Shown piece by piece: positions 1-7,248 of a DNA stretch of 39,597 nucleotides. Location: assembly GCA_014382905.1 (NCBI GenBank), contig JACNIU010000166.1, positions 1,877 to 41,473 of the forward strand. The letters are read 5' to 3'. Each line of letters begins with the position of its first letter. The stretch's first letter is position 1. Under the pieces are notes generated by a model, which saw only the letters and a program-made list of their open reading frames with translations, was not told where the DNA came from and did not search any database. A program made the translations under genes and the position numbers. This DNA is from Desulfobacterales bacterium (lineage in GTDB: Bacteria; Desulfobacterota; DSM-4660; Desulfatiglandales; Desulfatiglandaceae).

Positions 1-15
1 ATCCAGTATCGAGAA

Positions 16-1698
16 TCAGAAGAGGGGCATATCCCATGTGCCGTAACACCCTTTGATGGTCCGAGATATCTCTCCCTCAGTGACAAACGTCTTCACGGAC
101 TTAACAATTACTTCCATCAGATTTCTATCTTCATCGCAACAACGGGCAATCTCGCCCAGAGCGCGCTCCACCTGAGATGCATCCCGCTCTTTCCTGATCT
201 TTTCCAGTCTTTCCTCCTGAATCCTGAGGGTCTCGGGAACCTCAAAGAGCTGGATGGGGAGTTCCTCATCCTCTTGCCGGCTGAAATTCACACCCACAAT
301 CGGTATCTCGCCAGACTCCACTCCCCGCTGGTATTCATACGCGGCATTTGAAATCTCCCGGTGTATCCATCCGTTTTCAGTTGCCTTGACAAGGCCGCCC
401 ATCCGGTCGATCTCCTCCAAGACTGCCCCGATCTTCTCCTCTAACCGGTTTGTCAGGGACTCCACAAAATAGGATCCACCCAAAGGATCGATGGTGTGTG
501 TCACCCGGGTCTCTAACTGAAGGATCTGGCTGGTCCTCAGGGCGGTAAGTGCAGAGAGCTCGGTGGGCGTGCAGAGCGCCTCATCGTATCCATCGATATG
601 GACGGACTGGGCCCCTCCGAGTACCGCTGAAAGTCCGTGGTATGCGGCCCGGGCGATGTTGTTGAGCGGCTGCTGGGCGGTCAGGGCCACACCTGCCGTC
701 TGGACGTGAAACCTGAAGGACAGGGAGCGGAGGTTCTTTGCACCGAAACGCTCCTTCATGACCCGGTTCCAAACCCTTCTTGCTGCACGGTACTTGGCAA
801 TTTCTTCAAAAAAATCGCTGTGGGCCGAAAGAAAGAAACTCAGACGGGGGGCAAAGCTGTCCACGTCGTAGCCCCTCTTTATCAGCTCCTCTGAACAGGC
901 AATGGCATTGGCAATGACAAATGCCACCTCCTGATCCGCAGTACACCCGGATTCACGGTAGTTGTAGCCGGCAAAACTCACCGGGTTCCAGCGCGGGACA
1001 TACTTGGTGCAAAATTCGATGGCATCACAGCTCAATTTAAAGGAAAACTGAGGAGGCAGGACCTCAGGGGCGATTGTGATGGCCGTCTCCATGAGAAAGT
1101 CGTTCTGGCTTGTCCCGGTCAGTCTGTCTAAGGGGATGCCTCTTAACCTGGCGTTGGCAAAATACATCGACTGAACGCTGATGTTGCAGATCGGCTGGCA
1201 GGTCACCAGTGAGGTGCTGATCTCCTGGACCGGTATGCCATCAAAGAGCAGACGCATGTCATCCAGGGTATCGATGGCAACTCCCCCGCGACCCACATCC
1301 GCACGGCACTCCGGGTCAATGGAATCGTACCCCCTGAGTGTCGGGTAATCAAAGACCCCGTTTATCCCTGTGGCACCCTCCGCGAGAAGGAGCTTGTAGC
1401 GCCTGTTTGTCTCTTCAGGGGGCCCAAAACCGGCTAACTGCCGTAGGGTCCACGTCCTGCCCCGGTACATGGTGGGATACACCCCTCGAACAAAAGGCTC
1501 CTCCCCTGGAAGACCTAAATCGCGGGAGTAGTCAAGTCCCGACACATCTCCAGGCGTATACAAGGGATCGATCGGAAGACCGGAAAGGGTCTTAAAACTC
1601 CCTAATCGTTCACGCCCGGCGTCGTACACATCCCCTTCCCACCTGTCCTTTTTCCGCCCTATTTCATCTATCGCATCATCACAAAACAGTTTAGACAT
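16..1698 (-). CDS. Acyl-CoA mutase large subunit (methylmalonyl-CoA mutase family), substrate uncertain
   Basis: A 560-residue adenosylcobalamin-dependent carbon-skeleton mutase catalytic (TIM-barrel) subunit. The family motifs are present: TMYRGRTWTLRQ near residue 76, FDYPTLRGYDS near 116, GVAIDTLDDMRLLFDGIP near 139, APRLSFF, FRFHVQTAG and the IDPLGGSYFVE block. There is no C-terminal B12-binding domain, so a separate small subunit is needed; none lies in the window. The pocket differs from true methylmalonyl-CoA mutase. The Arg that holds the substrate carboxylate (MCM R207) aligns with Thr/Ile around residue 208, and the near-invariant His of SGYH (MCM H244) is Asn246. The FDYPT motif resembles isobutyryl-/hydroxyisobutyryl-type mutases. 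I infer an acyl-CoA mutase that does not act on methylmalonyl-CoA. A GGAGG lies 9 nt before the ATG. The gene ends 15 nt inside the window. Confidence 0.9.
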   Translation of the reverse strand: MSKLFCDDAIDEIGRKKDRWEGDVYDAGRERLGSFKTLSGLPIDPLYTPGDVSGLDYSRDLGLPGEEPFVRGVYPTMYRGRTWTLRQLAGFGPPEETNRRYKLLLAEGATGINGVFDYPTLRGYDSIDPECRADVGRGGVAIDTLDDMRLLFDGIPVQEISTSLVTCQPICNISVQSMYFANARLRGIPLDRLTGTSQNDFLMETAITIAPEVLPPQFSFKLSCDAIEFCTKYVPRWNPVSFAGYNYRESGCTADQEVAFVIANAIACSEELIKRGYDVDSFAPRLSFFLSAHSDFFEEIAKYRAARRVWNRVMKERFGAKNLRSLSFRFHVQTAGVALTAQQPLNNIARAAYHGLSAVLGGAQSVHIDGYDEALCTPTELSALTALRTSQILQLETRVTHTIDPLGGSYFVESLTNRLEEKIGAVLEEIDRMGGLVKATENGWIHREISNAAYEYQRGVESGEIPIVGVNFSRQEDEELPIQLFEVPETLRIQEERLEKIRKERDASQVERALGEIARCCDEDRNLMEVIVKSVKTFVTEGEISRTIKGCYGTWDMPLF

Positions 1699-2012
1699 CC
1701 TTTTCCTCCACGCGGTTCAACACATGATCAAATCGAATCAAGGCGCATATTTTTCGGGCGTAAGTATAGGGAATCGGGGCGTATGGGTCAAGTTCAAATA
1801 TGGCCTCGTGAAATTGTGCGGCATCACTGTCAGTGAGGGAATCGTTATGCCGGCAAGTTCTCCTTGTGGGGGGCGTTGATTCTGACACTGTGGTCAAGAT
1901 GGGACTATTTCAGACATTTCTACCAGGTTTTTGTCCCGGGCAAGACATAGCGATTTGCGTGAAGATTTCTGCAGCCTGCTGTAGCCGGACTGCAAAATCA
2001 TTGGATTTTTTA
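1699..2012. other. Non-coding stretch between the mutase and the tRNA pair
   Basis: This 314-nt stretch carries the mutase leader (read leftward) and the upstream side of the tRNA promoter. The only sizeable reading frame in it (1691..1897, minus) begins with TTG, lacks a ribosome-binding site and resembles no family I know. I see no strong hairpin or repeat here. Confidence 0.5.
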
Positions 2013-2040
2013 TTGACAAAGCATCTCTGTGTTGTAAAAT
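2013..2040 (+). promoter_or_regulatory. Sigma-70 type promoter of the tRNA-Gly/tRNA-Cys unit
   Basis: TTGACA (2013-2018) is followed by a 16-nt spacer and TAAAAT (2035-2040), 9 nt before the first base of tRNA-Gly. The -35 is a perfect consensus and the -10 matches at five of six bases. The position fits a start a few bases upstream of the mature tRNA. Confidence 0.75.
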
Positions 2041-2049
2041 AGAAAATAT

Positions 2050-2125
2050 GCGGGAATAGCTCAGTTGGTAGAGCCTCACGTTGCCAACGTGATTGTCGCG
2101 GGTTCAAGTCCCGTTTCCCGCTCCA
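2050..2125 (+). tRNA. tRNA-Gly (anticodon GCC)
   Basis: A complete 76-nt cloverleaf: acceptor GCGGGAA pairs with TTCCCGC, D arm GCTC/GAGC, anticodon arm TCACG-TTGCCAA-CGTGA and T arm GCGGG-TTCAAGT-CCCGT. The 3' CCA is encoded. The anticodon GCC is central in the loop. It is co-transcribed with tRNA-Cys, five nucleotides downstream. Confidence 0.97.
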
Positions 2126-2130
2126 TAAAA

Positions 2131-2206
2131 GGCGGCATAGCCAAGAGGCTAAGGCAGCGGTCTGCAAAACCGTTATTCATCGGTTCGAATCCGATTGCCG
2201 CCTCCA
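2131..2206 (+). tRNA. tRNA-Cys (anticodon GCA)
   Basis: A complete cloverleaf with acceptor GGCGGCA/TGCCGCC, anticodon arm GCGGT-CTGCAAA-ACCGT (anticodon GCA), T arm ATCGG-TTCGAAT-CCGAT and encoded CCA. It is the second gene of the Gly-Cys pair and is followed by an intrinsic terminator. Confidence 0.97.
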
Positions 2207-2214
2207 ATAAAATC

Positions 2215-2247
2215 AAGGACTTAGCCAACATTGGTAAGTCCTTTTTT
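2215..2247 (+). terminator. Rho-independent terminator after tRNA-Cys
   Basis: Perfect 9-bp stem AAGGACTTA / TAAGTCCTT (2215-2223 with 2235-2243), extended inside by CCA/TGG, then six T in a row on the plus strand. It closes the two-tRNA unit. Confidence 0.85.
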
Positions 2248-2291
2248 ATTGGCAAAGCTTGCCACCCGTGTTTACTGGACGGGCGGTCTTT

Positions 2292-3464
2292 TTATCTGAC
2301 AGTAGGCAGCATCTCCTGGGGTTGTGTGAGCAGGAATTCACCCTTTTCTATCCAGTCCTTCAGTATGTTTGCAATCTCAAGGGCCCTTACATATGAAGAC
2401 ACGGGGATTGCCGCGATCTCATGGCCGTTAAGACTGATCGTACCGCTTTTCAACTCCCCATAGCTTACCTGCCCCAGGCTGACTGCCTCTCCCTTTGGAT
2501 AATCGTTGCCATAGTCGATTATCTGGGTGTAAATCTCTTCATCGGCAATACCTGTAAAACGGGCCATTTCAGAGTTGATGATAGGAATTGGGATGCCTAC
2601 ACCCACTGCAAGAGAACAGCCGTAGCCAAGCATGCTGACACCAACCACCCACTTGGGGTCCATCTGTTTCAGATCCCCCATAACCATAAGTGTGCCCGCA
2701 GGGCTCAATGGGACACCGTTCTCACCCCTCTTGACATGAGGATTGTGCTGCGTCCCGGGGCCTATGACATGACCCTTTGCTCCTCCAAGAAAGATCCTTG
2801 TGCCCACACCGATTGTCAGATAGTAGGGATCATTAAAGAGGGGGCTCAACTGCCCCGCGGTAGCATAATTGGCATTCCCCGCATTTGGCTTTAATACCCC
2901 CATGTATGTATATATGGTCTTGTTCGTTAGATTAACGGCGCAATTATAATTTTGATAAGCGTTCCTGGGGTTCAGCAGTATGGCATTAGGGAGATCCTCA
3001 AGGGAAACCTTCTTTTTGAGATCACGTCTTGGATAACAGTCGGTTCCGTAGGCGGTGGCCCTCAGCTCCACGCGCTTCCCCGCCACCAAATCCTGGATAA
3101 CATGCCCGCCGCCATACTTGAACTGCCCTGGATGCACTCCATTCAAAGGATCGTCTTCAGCCGGCTCAGTGGCCCCGATATAGACGTCAACGGCTGCAAT
3201 ACCGGCATATGCGGGAACATCATTCAGCCACACCCGGGACGCCTTGATGCCGGGTTTGGTATGCCCAAAGTTAATAAAGGACCCGGACGAACACATGGGA
3301 GAGAAGGTCCCGGTTGTGACCACATCAATTTCACGGGCTGCTTTTTCAGGGCCCTTTTTCTTGACAATGTCCGTCATTTCGCTGGCAGTAACCACCACGA
3401 CATTCCCTTTTTTGATCTTTTGATTTATTTCATCGATTGTCCTGGAAAACCTCTTTTTCGCCAT
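2292..3464 (-). CDS. DUF39 homocysteine biosynthesis protein (HcyBio family)
   Basis: A 390-residue DUF39 protein. The family was characterised in methanogens as inserting sulfide sulfur into aspartate semialdehyde to make homocysteine, with a ferredoxin-like partner; the exact reaction here is inferred from that. Family landmarks include the PMCSSGSF motif with Cys58, Cys143 in GTDCYPRRD, and the Gly-rich GVGTRIFLGGAKGHVIGPGTQHNP block. The family uses two conserved cysteines and these are the likely equivalents. No CBS domains or ferredoxin domain are fused, and no partner gene is adjacent. Start ATG has GGGAGGTGA upstream. It is divergent from kdsA across a 405-nt gap and fits an organism that assimilates sulfide directly. 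Confidence 0.88.
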   Translation of the reverse strand: MAKKRFSRTIDEINQKIKKGNVVVVTASEMTDIVKKKGPEKAAREIDVVTTGTFSPMCSSGSFINFGHTKPGIKASRVWLNDVPAYAGIAAVDVYIGATEPAEDDPLNGVHPGQFKYGGGHVIQDLVAGKRVELRATAYGTDCYPRRDLKKKVSLEDLPNAILLNPRNAYQNYNCAVNLTNKTIYTYMGVLKPNAGNANYATAGQLSPLFNDPYYLTIGVGTRIFLGGAKGHVIGPGTQHNPHVKRGENGVPLSPAGTLMVMGDLKQMDPKWVVGVSMLGYGCSLAVGVGIPIPIINSEMARFTGIADEEIYTQIIDYGNDYPKGEAVSLGQVSYGELKSGTISLNGHEIAAIPVSSYVRALEIANILKDWIEKGEFLLTQPQEMLPTVR

Positions 3465-3869
3465 CCCTGTTTCACCTCCCGCAGTTACCTAAAGTGAATA
3501 AATCAAAGGTCTCATAAGGGGTCTCACGCCCCAGTACGATCTCCCGGACCTACCCCAGAGGAATGGACTTCGTATTCCACAGGGCAGGCGGGGTAAACAA
3601 AAGCGCTCGAGGCACTGAGTTCCGGGCCTTTGCCTCTATTTATTGTAGATGCGCCTTTTTAAACGCCTGAAACGTTGCATGATACGGTTTATCGGCCTCC
3701 GTGACAAGCAAAAGTTTTTAAACCGCCCTGCAACAGACCGGGTTCACGTTTCTTGACTTTCAACCCGCCATGCTATAGGCTTCAAAATAAAGATCGGCAC
3801 CTTTGTTCACAGGGATGAGTTTGTACGGTCTCACGTTCCCAGTTTCCGGTTTCTCATAAGGTCTTGAAC
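3465..3869. other. Intergenic region between DUF39 and kdsA, with repeat words and a possible promoter
   Basis: A 405-nt region between divergent genes. It contains CAAAGGTCTC at 3504-3513, the same ten-base word that ends the repeat at 12959-13133, and partly repeated words GGTCTCACG and TCTCATAAGG at both ends of the region, suggesting a decayed copy of that repeat. A possible kdsA promoter is TTGACT (3753-3758), 15 nt, TATAGG (3774-3779), which is weak. I recognise no riboswitch fold and no protein-coding frame. Confidence 0.4.
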
Positions 3870-4691
3870 ATGGAGCATAAAATCAAAATCGGTCATTTGA
3901 CTATTGACACAGATAGTCCCTTCTTCTTGATTGCAGGTCCTTGCGTGATTGAGGATGAGGCATCCACTCTGAGAATTGCCAGTTTCTTAAGGGAAATAAG
4001 TGAGAAGTTAAGGATTCCGACCATCTTTAAGGCGTCCTATGATAAAGCCAACCGGACCTCTTTGAATTCTTTCAGGGGGCCCGGCCTGGAAAAAGGACTT
4101 GAAATAATTCGGGAAGTCAAAGAGATGACCGGATTGCCGGTCCTTTCTGATGTTCACCGGATCCATGAAATAGATAGGGCGGCGACGGTCCTTGACGTGA
4201 TTCAGATCCCCGCATTTTTGTGCAGACAAACCGATTTGATCTTGGCTGCCGCCCGGCCGGGTTTACCCATTAACATCAAGAAAGGACAGTTTCTTTCTCC
4301 CCGTGAGATGGGTCCGACGATTGCGAAAGTAACTTCCACCGGCAATCGAAGCATAATTATTACTGAGCGGGGGACCTTTTTTGGTTACAACAATCTGGTG
4401 GTTGATATGCGGTCGATCCCCATCATGAAGGAATTCGGTTTCCCCGTTGTATTTGACGCCACTCACAGCGTACAACTTCCCGGTGGAGAGAAAACCAGTT
4501 CAGGAGGCCAGAGGGAGTTTGTCAGCCATCTTTCCAAAGCCGCAGTAGCGGCAGGCGCAGACGGGGTTTTTATTGAGGTACATCCTGACCCGGATTCAGC
4601 CCTGTGTGACGGGCCCAATTCACTGCCGCTTCATGAAGTTGAGCCGTTGGTACGCATGCTCAGGGATATACACAGCCTGATAAGATCCTGA
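3870..4691 (+). CDS. kdsA: 3-deoxy-8-phosphooctulonate (KDO-8-P) synthase
   Basis: Condenses phosphoenolpyruvate with arabinose 5-phosphate to KDO-8-phosphate, the first committed step to KDO of the LPS inner core; cytoplasmic. All family motifs are present: AGPCVIED, FKASYDKANRTS, VLSDVH, QIPAFLCRQTDL, the KKGQFLSP block, FDATHSVQ, SSGGQREF and EVHPDPDSALCDGPNSLP. Cys25 in AGPCVIE marks the metal-dependent class; metal-independent enzymes have Asn there. I start at ATG 3870, 8 nt after AAGG, giving 273 residues, the usual length; an in-frame TTG at 3864 is the alternative. It is the first gene of the LPS/rpoN operon. Confidence 0.96.
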   Translation: MEHKIKIGHLTIDTDSPFFLIAGPCVIEDEASTLRIASFLREISEKLRIPTIFKASYDKANRTSLNSFRGPGLEKGLEIIREVKEMTGLPVLSDVHRIHEIDRAATVLDVIQIPAFLCRQTDLILAAARPGLPINIKKGQFLSPREMGPTIAKVTSTGNRSIIITERGTFFGYNNLVVDMRSIPIMKEFGFPVVFDATHSVQLPGGEKTSSGGQREFVSHLSKAAVAAGADGVFIEVHPDPDSALCDGPNSLPLHEVEPLVRMLRDIHSLIRS

Positions 4692-4810
4692 TTTCCATCA
4701 TCTTCTTCACAAGGTTGACCTTCCAGTCAAAGTCTCCTGCGTCAGATCTACCGTCACGCCATATCTCAGGCGGGACAAGCCGGAAAGTGTGTCAGGAAAG
4801 GAATCGATTC

Positions 4811-5350
4811 GTGAAAGTAGAGGATTTGATAAAAGAAAAGGCTGCTAAAATCAAGCTGTTAATACTTGACGTTGATGGTGTTTTGACAAACGGGCGTATC
4901 ACCATGAACGAAAGAGGAGAAGAGGTCAAATCGTTTAATGTAAAAGATGGCTTCGGATTAAAGATGCTTATGTCTGCGGGGATAGAGGTTGTTATCATTA
5001 CAGGCCGGCAATCAATAGTAGTAGCGCACAGGGCCAGGGAACTGGGCATTAAGGAAGTATGCCAGGGAGTCACAGATAAGAGGGAAGTTTGCAGGCGCTT
5101 GATTGATAAAAAAGGGCTCGTGAAATTGGAGGTATGCTGCATTGGGGATGATCTTCCTGATCTGTCCATGTTTGTGGAAGCAGGTCTCCGAATAGCCGTT
5201 GCTGATGCCGTGAAAGAGGTCCGTGAAGAAGCTGATTTTGTTACCAGGAAAAAGGGGGGGTACGGGGCGGTAAGGGAGGCGTGTGAATTGCTACTAAAGA
5301 GCCAGGGGGCCTGGCCCAGAATTGGCTTTACAGAACAAAGCGCGGATTGA
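4811..5350 (+). CDS. kdsC: KDO-8-phosphate phosphatase (HAD superfamily)
   Basis: Hydrolyses KDO-8-P to KDO, the step after kdsA. It is a cap-less HAD phosphatase: LLILDVDGVLTNG gives nucleophile Asp20 and acid/base Asp22, ITGRQS carries the motif II Thr, a Lys sits in VTDKREV, and CIGDDLPDLSMF supplies motif IV. The frame is open from 4715, but those residues are not family-like. GTG at 4811 follows AGGAAAGGA and gives 179 residues, the normal size. The 119-nt gap after kdsA and the direct run into lptC support co-transcription. Confidence 0.94.
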   Translation: MKVEDLIKEKAAKIKLLILDVDGVLTNGRITMNERGEEVKSFNVKDGFGLKMLMSAGIEVVIITGRQSIVVAHRARELGIKEVCQGVTDKREVCRRLIDKKGLVKLEVCCIGDDLPDLSMFVEAGLRIAVADAVKEVREEADFVTRKKGGYGAVREACELLLKSQGAWPRIGFTEQSAD

Positions 5351-5365
5351 TATAATGAAATTTCG

Positions 5366-5941
5366 ATGAAAGCCCTTTTCAAGAGACATTGGCCCCTCTT
5401 AGGATTGGGGGCGTTGCTGCTTTTGGTCGCCTTTTACCTTGCCAAATCTGGGAAGGAGCTTGCTAAAACAACGGCCCTTTTAAAAGGTGTTGTCTCAGGC
5501 GAGGGGCTTGCGCTCAAGGATATTCACTATCGTCATGACGACCCCGATGAGAAGATAAAATGGATCCTGGACGCTGAAGAGGTCCGGTTTTCCGGAGATA
5601 AGAAAACGATAAGGTTTTACGATTTTAACCTGAAGGTTGAATCTGAGGGGAGGCCCCGGATCAAAGTCAGTGGAAAAAGGGGGAATTATTTCCAGGATTC
5701 CGGAAGGATCGAGCTCTGGGGAAATTTGGAGGGGCTTTACGGCAAGCAGTACAAAATTCTTACGGATTACATGCTTGTCTCGGAAAAGCTTGGGCTTTTG
5801 AGTACAGAAAAACCGGTTGAAATATTTGGCCCGTTTTTTATCGTGAAAGGGACGGGACTCTTTGCAGACCTGGAAAAGGAACAATTCAAGATACTCTCAA
5901 ATGTTACTACCACCATAAACAAGGAACCTGCAAGCCCATGA
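5366..5941 (+). CDS. lptC: LPS export ABC transporter periplasmic protein LptC
   Basis: Single-pass inner-membrane protein that passes LPS from the LptBFG transporter to LptA. A basic start (MKALFKRH) is followed by one membrane segment at about residues 9-26, then a periplasmic beta-jellyroll of about 150 residues. Sequence conservation is low, as usual for the family, so the call rests on topology, length (191 aa) and position: kdsC is just upstream, and lptA overlaps its stop by 4 nt (ATGA). Confidence 0.88.
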   Translation: MKALFKRHWPLLGLGALLLLVAFYLAKSGKELAKTTALLKGVVSGEGLALKDIHYRHDDPDEKIKWILDAEEVRFSGDKKTIRFYDFNLKVESEGRPRIKVSGKRGNYFQDSGRIELWGNLEGLYGKQYKILTDYMLVSEKLGLLSTEKPVEIFGPFFIVKGTGLFADLEKEQFKILSNVTTTINKEPASP

Positions 5942-6492
5942 GAATCGTGACATATCCTTTTTTTCTATTTTTTGCGATGCTACTGTCGCTGACCTTCTGG
6001 TCCGCTCCCGCTCAACCAGCAAGCCCGGAAAAAAAACCGGGAGAAAGCAGCCCAATGCCGATAGTTATTAATTCCAAAGCGTTGGAAGCGGATAACAAGA
6101 ATATGACGGTCACTTTTACGGGTGACGTTGAAGCCAAGAGAGAAGATTTTACCGTGTACTGCCAGCAGATGGTAGTCTATTATGAGAAGCAGGCTGACAA
6201 AAACAAGGGTGCGGACGAAGGAACCAGAATAGACAAGATCGTTGCCACAGGAGACGTTAAAATCGTTCGCAGCGAAGGCGGAGTCGCCACCGGAAAAAAG
6301 GCCGTGTATTATCAGCGGGATGAAAAGCTGGTCCTCACGGGGCAACCGGTTGTTAAACAGGGGGATAATTCGGTGGAAGGTGATCGAATCACGCTTTTTC
6401 TGAAAGAGGATCGAAGTGTTGTGGAAAGCTCAGGGGATAAGAAGGTGAGGGCCGTCATCTTTTCCAAGCAAAAGAAGCAACAGGGCCTTTGA
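5938..6492 (+). CDS. lptA: LPS transport periplasmic bridge protein LptA
   Basis: A 184-residue periplasmic OstA/LptA-fold protein that forms the LPS bridge between the two membranes. A signal peptide is visible (hydrophobic residues 5-22, then SAPAQPAS as likely cleavage area). The jellyroll repeats read VINSKALEADNKNMTVTFTGDVEAKR, IVATGDVKIVRSEGGVATGKKAVYY and KLVLTGQPVVKQGDNSVEGDRI in order, the classic alternation of this fold. Its start overlaps lptC by ATGA and its stop abuts the lptB start. Confidence 0.93.
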   Translation: MRIVTYPFFLFFAMLLSLTFWSAPAQPASPEKKPGESSPMPIVINSKALEADNKNMTVTFTGDVEAKREDFTVYCQQMVVYYEKQADKNKGADEGTRIDKIVATGDVKIVRSEGGVATGKKAVYYQRDEKLVLTGQPVVKQGDNSVEGDRITLFLKEDRSVVESSGDKKVRAVIFSKQKKQQGL

Positions 6493-6494
6493 CC

Positions 6495-7223
6495 GTGGCG
6501 AATGATATCCTTCAAGCAGAAGGCCTGGTCAAGATCTATAGTGGAAAACGGGTTGTCGATCGGGTCAACATAGTGGTTAAACGGCAGGAGATCGTCGGTC
6601 TTCTGGGCCCGAACGGGGCTGGCAAAACAACCACTTTCTATATGGTGGTGGGTCTTGCGCATCCTGATGAGGGAATGGTCTTTTTAGACGGCAAAGATAT
6701 CACCCGTGATCCCATGTATCTCAGGGCCAGGAGAGGGATTAGCTATCTGGCCCAGGAACCATCCGTATTCAGGAAATTGACTGTTGAGCAGAATCTGCTT
6801 GCAATTTTAGAAGTGTTAAAAGTCCCTGCCCATGAAAGGAATGTGCGTCTTGAGAAGGCCTTAACGGAACTTGGTATTCTCCATTTAGCCAAACAGAAGG
6901 CCATGTCCCTTTCTGGTGGAGAACGGCGAAGGTTAGAAATAACCAGGGCACTCATTACGAATCCAAGATTTATGCTGTTAGATGAACCTTTTGCAGGAAT
7001 TGATCCACTTGCCATAAATGACATCCAGCAGATTATCAGACAGTTAAAAGAACGGGGCATAGGGATCATCATCTCTGATCACAACGTCAGGGAGACATTA
7101 AGCGCATGTGATACCGCATATATTATAAACCAGGGGAGAATTATTGAAGAGGGACCACCTCAAAATATCGTACAGAGCAAAATTGCCCGGAGCGTTTATT
7201 TAGGAGACAACTTTAATCTATGA
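6495..7223 (+). CDS. lptB: LPS export ABC transporter ATP-binding protein LptB
   Basis: ATPase that powers LPS extraction from the inner membrane by LptFG, which lie outside the window. Walker A GPNGAGKTT, Q-loop AQEPSVFRKLTV, signature LSGGERRR, Walker B FMLLDEPFAGIDP and switch His in ISDHNVRETL are all intact. The C-terminal SVYLGDNF tail is typical of LptB. Two starts are possible: TTG 6489, overlapping the lptA stop, and GTG 6495, better spaced (9 nt) from CAGGG; I chose GTG. About 242 residues, normal length. Confidence 0.95.
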   Translation: MANDILQAEGLVKIYSGKRVVDRVNIVVKRQEIVGLLGPNGAGKTTTFYMVVGLAHPDEGMVFLDGKDITRDPMYLRARRGISYLAQEPSVFRKLTVEQNLLAILEVLKVPAHERNVRLEKALTELGILHLAKQKAMSLSGGERRRLEITRALITNPRFMLLDEPFAGIDPLAINDIQQIIRQLKERGIGIIISDHNVRETLSACDTAYIINQGRIIEEGPPQNIVQSKIARSVYLGDNFNL

Positions 7224-7248
7224 GTTTACCTGTACCACCCGGTTCGTT

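Noticed and set aside
1691-1897. 68-residue minus-strand frame overlapping the mutase start
   Set aside because: TTG start without a ribosome-binding site and no recognisable family; the 8-nt overlap with the mutase is probably chance.
1910-2167. 85-residue minus frame containing GKRDLNPRQSRWQ
   Set aside because: Antisense of tRNA-Gly and its promoter region, again a classic false ORF.
2257-2295. Second terminator hairpin CCACCCGT / ACGGGCGG followed by T5
   Set aside because: The stem has an A-C mismatch and it sits after a much better terminator; I could not assign it to a transcript with confidence.
3465-3560. SAM or SAH riboswitch in front of the homocysteine-synthesis gene
   Set aside because: The leader is short and AT-rich and shows none of the conserved core elements I know for these riboswitches.
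4792-5382. 196-residue minus frame
   Set aside because: Antisense of kdsC, which has intact HAD motifs; Ser/Thr-rich translation is typical of a shadow frame.
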